Source: Taeniopygia guttata
Taxonomy: Eukaryota > Chordata > Aves > Passeriformes > Estrildidae
Assembly: GCF_048771995.1 (NCBI RefSeq)
Contig: NC_133044.1
Coordinates: forward strand, 82,001 to 146,000
Direction: 5' to 3'
DNA length: 64,000 bases
Shown piece by piece: positions 28,401-37,821 of this stretch; position 1 is the stretch's first letter, and each line of letters starts with the position of its first letter. The notes below the pieces were generated by a model that did no database searches, was not told where the DNA came from, and was given only the letters and a program-made list of their open reading frames with translations. A program made the translations under genes and the position numbers.

Positions 28401-31400
28401 AAAAGCCCATGGGTCCAGGGACCTTGCTGTTTGATGTAGAATGTGAAGAGAGGGCAGGGAAAACTGTCACAAATATCCAGGCATAAATTCTGGCTATGAG
28501 AAAAGATCTTGGGAGCATAAGTTTTATTATATTGCACTGTGAATAATTCTAGATTTAGAAGCAGCTTAAACCTAACCACAGTCAGCAGCATAAATATGCG
28601 TAAAGCGCACTGCAACAGCTCTCCACATCTAGACTGATTCACTGGCTGGACTCCATTGCATTGCTCTAATACATTGGTTCTTTTGAGTCTGCTTCCTTCT
28701 GTGCCAGCAGATTAGCATTAGGCACCTCCAGATGACTCTATTAACATTTCTTGATTTTATTAGACACAGGCATTGCCTGGACTCACTGATTTGATTTACA
28801 CTGTCAACTGCTGCATATCTTACTTTATAATTTTGTTTCAGAGAATTAAAAGACCAGCCCTACTTCAGAACACAGGTGAGCTCCTCAGTAATGACACTTT
28901 ATGCTTCTACGGCAGTGAACCTACCCTTTATCAGATCAGTCAGCTGACTCTTAGCAGTCATATTTCAGAAATTTTTGCAGCTGGGTAGCAACTTTCATCT
29001 CATTTCAGTTGTTCAGTATCACAATTTCTGATCAAAGAAGGGGAAAGCATGTAGAAATGCCTTGAGCACTACATGATCAATTTGCAAGTCACAATAGTTG
29101 AACTGGAAGCACACACACTAGTTCCCCACAAGCTGTCAGGGCAGCACAACAACAGGGATAGTAGGATATAAGAGTAACATTTCCCAGAGGTGGAAGGAGA
29201 GCCCAGAGAAATGCACAGGTGCTTTTCTTCTAGAAGAAGCAGAGGTAAAGATTCCTATCTAACCTGTTCTCTCTGCACAGAACTGCCAAGTTCTGTGACA
29301 GTCACCTGTCACAGACAGAGCTGGCATGGGCTTGCCCTGAGCACAGAGCCACAGTAAAAGCCAGGGAGAAGAAAAGAGCAGAGCCCTTTTGCCCCATCGT
29401 TGCAGCACTATGGACAGAAGCTCAATGTTCTAATTAGGCTAGTGCTAACTGTAAGTAATTGTAATTAAGATTACAATCAGGGATTTTCCTCAGTAAAAAA
29501 AAAAGCTTTTTTTCCCCTTCAACAAAGAACAGCTGGAATTTCACTGGTACTTTGCTTCATCAGTGATCTGGTGACTGATGGAGGTGCTGTGCTGCATGTT
29601 AGATATTGATTTCCTTATCCCTGCTATGTATATATAAGGATCACAACTGAAATCTATATCCTGCATAACAGCTTCCATAAAGGGAAGAGCCACAGATCAC
29701 AATCAGCTGCAACATCTTGTGATAAGCAGCAAAATAGCGAGGATCTTATTTGACTAAAAATTGCTACAGAAATAGTTCCATGCTCTCTTATGCAACACTC
29801 GCACTTCGGTTGAAGGCAAGTCAGACTGCACCTCTGTACACGTCATCCTAATTCAAATGCAAGGCAAATTTAATCCTTGGTGTTTAGTGAGTGTACATAA
29901 TTCCAGCAAACAGCAGAAGAAACAGTTCCCACTCACATACCAGCAGCTTCTAATGCTGTCAATCCAGAGAAGGAACAACCCACTAAAATGATGCAATCTC
30001 TGATATGTTCCACAAATAGACCTAAAGAGCAGAACAGTCATGGAAAATGCCAATTCTACTTTCACCCACAAACACCAGCAGGTTAATTCTACCATAGTTC
30101 CATAAAAAATCAACAGCAGTTGAAAAGTATATAGAAGAGAAGAATCAGCTCTAGCTTCCTCTGGTCAGGAGGCATAAACCCAAATTCTTTCCAAAGATGT
30201 CCTTTTTTTACAAGCTGGCAATGGTATGACAATTAAGCAGTGCATGAGCACACTTCATTACATGTGATATGAGGGTGATTCTAAAAGAGAGAGGAAAAAA
30301 AAAAAAGAAAGAAAAACACAAGAAGAATTAAAAATGACCCTACTGGTCATTAGCCAACATTCTCAGGACTAAGGAAATGGAAACAGAAAAACAGGTAAGA
30401 AGTGAAGTAAGGCTGAAGAGGCTCTGAAAAAGTTTAAGAAGCAAAGGTTTTCCTCTGAAAACAGAATAGCTAATGCTGTTGATTCCCAACTTCAGTCACT
30501 TTCTTATATCCTTTGGAAGGCCTTGTGTCTAAAACACATTCATCATAGAAGTTCCAAGCATCCTAAGACAGAACAGCTCACCATTGTCACTCAACAGTAT
30601 GCACATGTTCTGCTACCAGTACCAAAAATACTGCTTCAATATTACCTATTAAACAAAGATTGTATTCAAAATGCACACCAATTCTGGAGAAAGAAAAGGT
30701 ACCTACTTCACTTTTCCACTCCAGTAACTGGCATCAATTCTGACAGCACAAAGCAAAACCATACACTACAGGCCCCAGGTCCTTAGGTGGCATACACCTA
30801 GAGGTGAAAGGTGTGAGAGCACAAGAATATCTTCTGGAAAAAGAAAGGAACATTTTCCTGTGAAGATGATGTCCTCTAAGCATACCTTACTAAGGCACAG
30901 GATTGAATCTGCTACTGGATCTAATGAAAAGAAAATTAATTTTCAAATGCAGCAGGAAATAAGCCTAGCCCTGCTGTGAAACCACAGCCATGTTACCTTT
31001 CTTCACTAGTTCTGCCTTCTCATCAATTTGAAATAGCTTTTAAAAACACTTACTGCAACTATAAAAAAAAAACAACAAAACAAACCCATTACTGGAGTCA
31101 TCACATCACTGTTTACAAAAGCACTTTATGGGCAGTACCAGCACATACTCTCTGGGAATTAAAGAGTATAATTTCATTCCTGAAACATACTTGTGAGGGC
31201 AGAGTAGCAGCACAGTAGGCTCAGTCCAGAAGCATCAGTTTAAGAGTCACTCCAGCATCTCCGTCTTCTCCTTACCAATGCATGTATCACCGCATACCTT
31301 GTCAGGCAAGCAGGACAGACAGAAAGTAAGCAGGATAACCCAAATGCCAGCCAAAACAGCCCCTTGTGTACTGGTAGCATCACAGGTTGGTTCCAGAGGC

Positions 31401-34400
31401 CATTCTAGCTCAGGTGCGCTCACACCAGACTTGCCAGGAAAATGCATTCAAGCAGCTTGGGGTAAGAGCAGCAGTTTTCATTGGATGCAATTACAGCACT
31501 GGGCTTTACCATAAAATGATTTCAATATTATTTACCTTACTGTCATATTATCAGAGATTTCATGCTTTGCAGCAGGCCCAGCCTTCTTCTACATCTTTTG
31601 CTTGGTAACATTTTCCAATTTCCAATCAAGCCCAGACATAAGCACATGCCAGAAGACAGGCAATCATAAAGAAAGCACTCCTAAATACTATCACCACACC
31701 TAGGTAGAGCTGAAACAGCACACAGTGTTCTTATAACTACTGGAAACTCAGTCTTTTACACAGTCAAATATTGAGGACTGAATTAATCTCAATTTAAAAA
31801 AAATAATAAATAGACTCTATTTACACAGATTAAAAAATTTCCACCTGTCAAAACTTGTTTTAGAAGCACACCATTTTGAATTCAGGGGCAGTTGTCTTAA
31901 TAAAATTTAAAAGCACAAGTCATTTTTCCATTTGGATAAAAATGCTGGGTAGGAGGAATGACCTATTGCTACTGACTGTTGTTGCATAATAATATTTCCT
32001 TCTGTTTTGCTGGTTTCAGATGGTTCTTGCCTACCCATTAAGTGACTTAACTGAGCTACCCACACAGTGTTACCTAGTGACTATGAAGTTAAGACTTACT
32101 GAAGGCCAACTTCACCCACTATTATATCCTAATTATGTTTTATTTTTAATTAGAAAATGTAAAACTGAAGATGAACGTTACAAGTATGTGAATTTAACTG
32201 CTGGAGGCACTCCTAAGACTCACGAGCTCATACAAGACAGAAGGAGATGCTGATCAAACGAAGTCCTTGCCTGCACAATGACCACCAAAAAAGATGGACC
32301 ATATATGACATCACTGATAGCAGGGCCACATAGAACTCATCCAAAATCACAGAATGAATCTGCATCAGAGACTGGAACTGAAATGAAATCGGCTGAAGCT
32401 GAAATGGAACACGCTTAGCAGAAGGGGCTGAGGAGGGGCATAGAGTGGGAGGCCTATAAAACTGTGAAGCTAAAGGAGGAGAGGAAGAAAAATAACAGTG
32501 GGAGGTAAGAGGGAGGGTAGAGAGAACATAAAATGCAAAAGGGGATGGGGAAGAAAAAAGTGGAAGATCAAGTCAAGATTTCAAGCTCCCTTGTCAAAAT
32601 ACACAGCTGACAAAGCCAGACATAGTTACAGACAGAAAAAAGTCCACACAAATTGCAGGTTCTCTTGTCAAGAAGTGAAAGACCTAACTGATGGCCACTG
32701 TGGTCAAAAGTGGCCAACACAACCAGCTCCTCTCTCCCCTTCCTCATTCAGTGTCTTTCATGTCACAGCAATTTCACAGCAATAAATCCCTGGTTGTCTA
32801 CTCTGTATATCCCTCAACTGGCAGTTCTGCAGCAGATGGTAAGGATGGGCATGTATCTGAATATTGAGTACAGGAAACAAATCAAGAAACTAAGCCATGC
32901 AGGCCTTAAAGCCCCTATTTTAAGGTACCAGTAACATTTGCAGTCCTGCACTTTACAGGATTACTAGTGAGGTGGAGGAAGAGAGAAAAGAGGTTTAACA
33001 TGACTGTTCAGACTTCAAATCCTGGATCAAACTTTTCTGTAAACATCATACATCTCCCAGAGCTGTTTTTTGATGCTTCAGATGCCAGCTTCCCCACAGC
33101 CGAAATTAACCTCACCCTCCCTCTCAGTAGTGTCATCACCTCCTCCAAAATGACTCCCCAAAGCCAGAGAAGATATGAACATTCTCCAATATTTTCCTGC
33201 AATGACTGTAGGTGGACTGCCTGCAACACATCTGAAAGTCTCTTTTCATAGTGCAGAGATTCTGGCTTTCTGAGGAAGCTCTGGCATTTTTGAGTCACTG
33301 CGCTCTGTCAAAAATGAAGTCAGAGCTGAAAAGCAGATACCCTACCACTGCCACAGGGACATGCCAGGTGGTGATCTGCAATTGTCTTTATGTGGCTTTA
33401 CAATCAACACTTGCAAATGCCCAAGCATTTCTGCACAGGGACTACTTCAAGTGCTTAGGGTCTGGAGTTCACTAGGTTAGATGTGGCTACTCAAATGAGT
33501 CAAGTGTGGACCATGTCTAAGAACTCTTTACAAGCACACCTGCCATTCAACAGTGAGCAAACGGCACATTTTCACTACAATTTTGGTCTTCCTTTCTATT
33601 TGAGGTAAGGCTACAGCACTGGCAGCAGCTGCCAGATAGGATACATACAAGCAAAACAACTTTTTAATATTTGTATCACATTGATACACTCAGTAAGCTC
33701 AATTTATAAAAGCAGCACATTTTCCCTACGCCTAGACCACATCATTTCTTCCAGACCTTTTTTGTGAATGGTTTCTTACTTTTCTTTGCAGTAAGTATTG
33801 ACATCACAAAGCTTCTTTCAAAATCCATACTTTTTCAGTGAAATCACATCCAAGACAAGTAGTATGCTTTAAAATTCCTGTGCAAAATTGTACTTAAACA
33901 TGCAAAGTATGTATACAGGCTGCATTATTCATGTATCACAGAAAGCAAAAGCAATGCCCTCTTATTTTCCTATCAAACTTAAAAGAACTGCAAGCTAATG
34001 ACAAAAAAAAAAAAAAAAAGCCATGAGACTTTTTACCCATTTGATTATTTCTTCATCTTCCAAAGATGGAAAAGAAACACTTCAATCCTATATTTGCATC
34101 CTCTGAAATTATTAATGCTCTCATGCTCCTGAGTGTTACATCTCTGAGCTGCCACCAATCCATGTTTATTTTGGGGGAGTAACAAAATGAACAATGCTGG
34201 AAAAAACACCCTTTTGGGTTTAGCTTTAATACTGCCATGCTGCTGTAAAGCTGTGTCCAGACCTGGCACCAAACACCAGAAGTGTCACACAATGACCATT
34301 CAGTCATAGCAGTTAAGCCTTCACCTGCAACAGCAATCGGTTCTGCGTGCAACCTAGAAGAAAACCACCTCTGCATCAGCAACTGCACTCCCATCTGTTC

Positions 34401-35170
34401 TGTCTTCGTGCACACAGAACACGTGCTACCTCCTTCGACTGCATCTGCTACCGGGCACGGGACATCAGGGTGCTGCTGCTGCTGCTGCTGAGCATCCTCA
34501 AGCCCTGGTGTCAGCCCCAGCCAACAAAGCTCCAACCTCCCCACACTGCCCAGGCTCCAGAAGAAGCACGAGTTACATGAATGGGCAAGGCGCACCGCAG
34601 GCGTTCGTCAAATTCTACCCAACTGCACACCTGTATTGTTCTCTAACCACGGCTGCTGCCTCCCGGTCTGCTCCTCCCGAGTGGGCGGCAGCGAGCACCG
34701 GCCCGACCAGGCGGCAGCCACGGAGTTCCCCGGCGCTGGGAGAGACCTTCTCGGAGCAGCACTGCAGGAGCGCGGGGAGGAGGCCGGGCAGCGGCGATGG
34801 GCGCGGGCGCCTGCGATGCCCCCGCAGACCCGCACGGCCGTGCTTTGATCACGGCACCGGCAGATACGGGCGCCGAGGGCAGAGCGGGCCGTGGTCGGTA
34901 ACGACGACGAGGTCAAATGTACCCGCGCCTCGTTCACACGAGTTCGCGTTCAGCGCTCCGCGGGGCCGACGGCGAAGGACGCAGATTCGGGGCAGCCACG
35001 GAGCCGCGGGTGGGCGGGGAACGCGCCGGAGCTTCGTCCCCGCCGCGCCCCGGGGCCCGCGCTCCCCACGGGGCCGCCCCATCCCGCCCCGGGGGCCTCG
35101 CTCTCCCCTCGAGACTGCCCCATTGCGCCGCGCAGGCTCAGCGCTTACCTGGGAGCGGTGCTTTCGCCAT
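1221..35170 (-). CDS. PITPNM3: PITPNM3 (Nir1), first eight coding exons; 3' part lies outside the window
   Basis: Membrane-associated phosphatidylinositol transfer protein 3 (Nir1), a Nir/RdgB relative that lacks the N-terminal PI-transfer domain and has DDHD and LNS2 regions. The family is known for ER-plasma membrane contacts and binding the kinase PYK2. Coding exons, 5' to 3' on the minus strand: 35149-35170, 26668-26763, 21299-21406, 8412-8488, 6188-6423, 3565-3754, 2567-2686, 1221-1402. All junctions are GT-AG and phases agree, giving 343 codons plus two bases. Visible landmarks are the FFAT motif EFFDARE, the conserved block [38 protein letters not shown], and GDCIGG, which resembles a hydrolase nucleophile elbow with Cys for Ser. 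The start MAKA matches human, although the frame stays open upstream. Human isoform 1, as I remember it, has about 16 more residues before ELYR; I did not find that exon. DDHD and LNS2 should follow before base 1. Confidence 0.95.
2158..2336 (+). repeat. (GGGAAA)n polypurine tract
   Basis: Hexamer microsatellite in PITPNM3 intron 7. Bases 2229-2336 are 18 perfect copies; the left part is interrupted by extra A residues and a GAGGAAA variant. Every run of four GGG with AAA loops fits a G-quadruplex pattern, and the long purine strand could also form a triplex. The Lys-Gly open frames across it are artefacts of the repeat. Confidence 0.97.
2567..2686 (-). CDS. PITPNM3: PITPNM3 coding exon 7 (GDCIGG motif)
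   Basis: Forty codons, phase 0-0, with a T-rich tract and CAG acceptor and donor GTGAAG. Encodes [20 protein letters not shown] and ends [14 protein letters not shown] looks like a Gly-x-Ser-x-Gly elbow with Cys at the nucleophile position, as in the human protein. Confidence 0.95.
3565..3754 (-). CDS. PITPNM3: PITPNM3 coding exon 6
   Basis: Acceptor TTTTCTAG and donor GTAGGA. Encodes [20 protein letters not shown], then [17 protein letters not shown] and ends GAGFNGQ. Confidence 0.95.
3755..6187 (-). other. PITPNM3 intron 5
   Basis: Unique-looking AT-rich intron sequence. I see no exon, RNA gene or clear transposon. Confidence 0.6.
6188..6423 (-). CDS. PITPNM3: PITPNM3 coding exon 5
   Basis: Acceptor TCTCACAG and donor GTAAGT. 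Encodes [20 protein letters not shown], then [20 protein letters not shown] and on to [14 protein letters not shown]. The hydrophobic [10 protein letters not shown] strand resembles the core of an alpha/beta fold. Confidence 0.95.
6424..8411 (-). other. PITPNM3 intron 4
   Basis: Holds a short GT-rich run near 6565-6590 and a T-tract near 7120. Nothing else is recognised. Confidence 0.6.
8412..8488 (-). CDS. PITPNM3: PITPNM3 coding exon 4
   Basis: Acceptor CCTTTTAG and donor GTGAGA. Encodes [20 protein letters not shown] followed by HEDNE, nearly identical to human. Confidence 0.94.
15125..15197 (+). mobile_element. CR1 LINE 3'-end fragment
   Basis: Matches by eye the conserved CR1 3' end: GGAGCAGGAAGTTAGACTTG, then a degraded form of the 'gatccttatgggtcccttccaac' end and TTTTGTGATTTT. 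Strongly 5'-truncated, as is typical of CR1, and diverged. Confidence 0.8.
16915..17133 (+). mobile_element. CR1 LINE 3' fragment (end of ORF2 and tail)
   Basis: The translation reads [20 protein letters not shown] and continues [20 protein letters not shown], the C-terminal end of the CR1 reverse transcriptase ORF. It ends in GGTCCCTCCAACCCAAACC and CTCTATGATT, the CR1 3' signature. A 5'-truncated insertion lying antisense in the PITPNM3 intron. Confidence 0.92.
18911..18980 (+). repeat. A/C-rich low-complexity tract
   Basis: Runs of A separated by C or CC. The small Lys-rich open frame here is an artefact. Confidence 0.85.
21299..21406 (-). CDS. PITPNM3: PITPNM3 coding exon 3 (108 nt, phase-symmetric)
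   Basis: Encodes [20 protein letters not shown] and on to LEENQ. Donor is GTAACG. Its length is a multiple of three and it is phase 1-1, so it can be skipped in frame. As I recall, the shorter human isoform lacks an equivalent 36-residue block. Confidence 0.93.
24373..24975 (+). mobile_element. Old CR1 LINE fragment (3' part of ORF2)
   Basis: Aligns by eye along about 600 bp with the CR1 reverse transcriptase C-terminal region: AGATGATACTAAATTAGG, then TTGCAGAGGGATAG, TTTGGGGTGCCATAATACAA, and GAGGGGAGACCTCATCGCAG. No intact frame remains, so it is an ancient copy. The 140-codon minus-strand frame at 24294-24716 is its antisense shadow. Confidence 0.85.
26079..26206 (+). mobile_element. tRNA-Ile-derived SINE with CR1 tail (TguSINE1-like)
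   Basis: The head TTAGCTGGCTAGAGC (26087-26101) resembles the A-box of tRNA-Ile with a short deletion. GGTTTGATCCCC (26119-26130) is the B-box, followed by ATATGGGC, matching the 3' side of a tRNA-Ile acceptor. From about 26153 the sequence is a CR1 3' end (GGACTCAATGATCCTTGTGG to CCTGTGATG). This head-tail combination is the known zebra finch SINE. The copy is diverged and not expected to be active. Confidence 0.82.
26668..26763 (-). CDS. PITPNM3: PITPNM3 coding exon 2 (FFAT motif)
   Basis: Acceptor TTTCCAG and donor GTGAGT. It encodes [17 protein letters not shown], then an acidic stretch and EFFDAR. The FFAT core binds VAP proteins of the ER; its final Glu is split between this exon (G) and the next (AA). 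An inner AG before CGGCAC would give the wrong phase with exon 1. Confidence 0.9.
27832..27956. repeat. Imperfect tandem duplication, about 62-bp unit
   Basis: Copy 1 (27832-27891) and copy 2 (27894-27956) share TCAATTAATAGCATTT, TTAAAAATTG and TTATTAAG in the same order, with small indels. Confidence 0.85.
34471..34490 (+). repeat. Short (CTG)n microsatellite
   Basis: Twenty bases of TGCTGCTG repeat in PITPNM3 intron 1. It gives the poly-Gln in the spurious minus-strand frame at 34053-34595. Confidence 0.9.
35149..35170 (-). CDS. PITPNM3: PITPNM3 coding exon 1
   Basis: Encodes MAKAPLP plus one base, followed by donor GTAAGC. It lies in a CpG island. The reading frame is open upstream, so the start rests on similarity to the human MAKA start. 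Confidence 0.85.
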
Positions 35171-35326
35171 TTCAGGGCTGCCCGCTCGCAGCCAAGCCGT
35201 CCTCAGCCGGGTCAGGTGCTCGCCCGCTGGGCGCTCCGGCACCCTGCTCTCCGGCGCCCCATCGGCTTTCGGCAGAGGCCCCGCGCCGCCCCCTTGCCCG
35301 CGGCGCTGAGAGACGCGGCCGGGAGA

Positions 35327-35327
<1 letters not shown>

Positions 35328-35360
<33 letters not shown>
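35328..35360 (+). repeat. (GCC)11 triplet repeat
   Basis: Eleven perfect GCC triplets, reading GGC on the PITPNM3 sense strand, 158-190 bases upstream of its start codon. Probably 5' UTR or core promoter. Confidence 0.95.
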
Positions 35361-35870
35361 CGGTGCCGCCCGCCCGCCGCTGAAGGCGCAGCCGCCGTCG
35401 CTAAAGGCGCAGTGAGCGGCTCCGCGGAGAGCGGGGGCCGAGCCGGGCCGGGCCAGCTCGGGGACGTGGCTGCGCATAAACGGCCTGGAGAGAGCGGCCC
35501 CGAGGTGCCAGCGGCCCCCCGCCTCCGGCAGGGACCTGGCGGCAGGTCTCGCCCCGCCGCTGCCGGCAAGGATCCTCCGCCTGGAGCTCGCCTGGCCCGC
35601 AGTCCCCACGACACGCCTCCCGGGAGGGGTCGCGGCTCCCTCGCCGTCCGGGCGCCCCTCGGAACTGCGAGCACGCAGAGCAGGAGGGGATGAGGCCCGC
35701 ACCGTGCCCGGCTCCTATCCGGGGGCCGCGGGGCACTGTCCCTACACCGGCCCCTGCTGCTGCGGCACTGCCCCTGCCAAGCCGCTCCTGCGAGCGGCTG
35801 CTCTGGATTTTGACAGAAAAATTCCTCCGGGTGTTGCCAAGCCCCGTGTCAATGCAGTGGCTGAACAACT

Positions 35871-36703
35871 GCAAAACTGCCTTTTAAGTCAGCCATAGGC
35901 AAGTGGCTTAAAGTCTGCTGAAAGCTGAATTACGGAACTTACAGGGTTCGTCCCTCTTCAAGAGCCTCACTAGCAGCATGTCTCTAAAAGTTGAGAAACG
36001 AACTTCTCCAGAACCCCCAATAACCGGGAGAAATTAATCTTAAGGAACGTGATAAGTCACAGCACGTCTTGTAGAATCGATGGGAGGAGGCTGGAAGAGA
36101 GCTTAGGAGGGATTGTACATTACTACCTGTGTCAGAACACCACTAAATAAAGGGCAGTTAACAAAAGTTTTGCCCCCAAAATCCTACAATTTTTCTACGA
36201 AGCAAACATAATGTAACCAAGTCCTAAAGCAACTTACAGGCTCTGTGCCCACACCAACTTGGTAGGTATAATTACATGATTTGCTAGGGGCATTGCTTAG
36301 CAGTTCATTCAAGAGCCACAGCAAATACCCCTGAGAACATGGCAAGCTAAGTGGTTTTGCTTGAGCCTTAAGTGGAACAGCCAGAAGACCCAGCAGTTCC
36401 TACCTCCAGAGCCAGCTGCAAGTAAACTATGGTTCACCTTCCCCCAGCTATGGGTGACAGTGCTAGTACATGCTGTAGTTTGCCCTTGAGCCACATTGCC
36501 TCTGCTGCTGGACACAAGTCCTGTTTAGAAGATTTGACAAGGATTGCTTTCCCAAAGGTGCTACAGTGTCACTAAGCCATCAAAGAAAGCAATCCTAGAG
36601 AAAGACCATGGATATATAGAATCATACAATATGCTGTGCTATTCCAATGAATTCAGAGAGAAGTTAAATTAAAACTCTGTTCAGTGATAATAAACAAGTG
36701 TTG
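35871..36703. other. Spacer between PITPNM3 promoter and KIAA0753 3' end
   Basis: About 0.8 kb with no gene or clear repeat. KIAA0753 is transcribed toward PITPNM3 across it. Confidence 0.65.
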
Positions 36704-36709
36704 TTTATT
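36704..36709 (-). terminator. Candidate distal poly(A) signal of KIAA0753
   Basis: AATAAA on the minus strand, about 1.0 kb after the stop codon. Confidence 0.5.
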
Positions 36710-37206
36710 AAAAAATAAAACATCTTCAAAACACTTTCACACACATATGTACATATAGAGACACTATTGCTTTAATATTTTTGACTTTTAATTTTAGAAA
36801 TCAGCTGGTTTAAATTACAGAAATCACATATCAGTGAAGTCCCACTTCAGCAGTAACATTTACATCATTATATTTGATGTAAATTTGAAGATGATTGAAG
36901 TAGTAAACCAGGCTTCAATAGCAACAAAATTATTTTTAAAATGTATGTTCTAATTGGAGAAGTAAAAATAATCTTAGAAGGTTAAAAATGAATGTGTTAC
37001 AGATTGAACTATATCGAAGAAAGAAATTGAAAAAGGAAACAGACTGTCCTATGTTCTTTGTGTTACCTCAAGGGCTGAATTTGCATTTCCTTAGTATACT
37101 ACGTAGGTAATTATTAGTCATTGCTCTGACTCCAGACATAATCCAAACTAGTACCTTGATTACTTGAAACAAGTTAATTTAATGTTGCAGAAATGCGAAT
37201 TGCTCA

Positions 37207-37217
37207 TTTATTTTATT
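37207..37217 (-). terminator. Candidate proximal poly(A) signal of KIAA0753
   Basis: Two overlapping AATAAA hexamers on the minus strand, about 490 bases after the stop codon. Confidence 0.5.
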
Positions 37218-37703
37218 GTTCTTGATTTCAACGGGATTCTTAAGAGAAAGGAATGTGAGGCTGAATCACTCACTAAATGCTGATAAAAATGTAACATTTT
37301 ATACTAGTTTAAGAAAAAGAAAGTAAGATCCCTATCATGTGCTTCTATTGGAAGGTCTCCTTTCGCCTGTGCATTATGTACTAGAGGTACTCAGAACTCC
37401 ATTCTAAAGCCAATGGCAAGAGCCCAAGCAAGCCTGCAAGTACAGCCAGTGACAAGTGTTTGCATATTTCTGCTGTGCCATGAGAATCCTTCACTGGATT
37501 GCTACATATCCAAAAGAACTCACTCCAGTCTAGCATGTGCTAAGGTGATTAGCCAACAAAAGGAAAAGTAAGGAAGTCCTTTCTGAAAAGGAAAACATTA
37601 TTATAATGGCTCTATAAAAACCTAAGATGAATCTTTGATGGAGATCCAGTGCAGAAAATCTGTCAAGCTGAGGCTGATGTTGATGGGACAGGTGGGAAAG
37701 AAT

Positions 37704-37821
37704 TCACTGCACTGGCTGCAAAAACTCTGACGTGAATACAGCTTCTGCATAGTCCTCACAAACATCCTGCAGCTCTGCTGCCACGTCACACAGGGCTTCT
37801 TCTGTCAGTTGCTCTGCAAGA
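37704..37821 (-). CDS. KIAA0753: KIAA0753 coding exon 15 (last)
   Basis: Acceptor CTCCCTTAG. Encodes [20 protein letters not shown] and ends [13 protein letters not shown] then TGA at 37704-37706, almost the human C-terminus. Confidence 0.96.

Larger units (their letters stand above)
26764..35148 (-). other. PITPNM3 intron 1 (8.4 kb)
   Basis: Contains an imperfect tandem duplication at 27832-27956, small inverted repeats near 29458-29513, an A-run at about 34002-34019 and (CTG)n at 34471-34490. Its promoter-proximal 500 bp is inside the CpG island. I see no supported exon. Confidence 0.6.
34640..35870 (-). promoter_or_regulatory. CpG island and promoter of PITPNM3
   Basis: A sharp rise in GC and CpG density covering PITPNM3 exon 1, its 5' UTR and the first 500 bp of intron 1. 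Long open frames on both strands here are composition artefacts. The transcription start is presumably upstream of 35170 but cannot be fixed by eye. Confidence 0.8.

Noticed and set aside
34053-34595. 180-codon minus-strand frame with poly-Gln
   Set aside because: The Gln run is the (CTG)n microsatellite; no domain or homology is recognised.
34508-35874. Several Arg/Pro/Ala-rich frames of 130-291 codons on both strands
   Set aside because: CpG-island composition makes stops rare; only the seven-codon PITPNM3 exon 1 has homology and a splice site.
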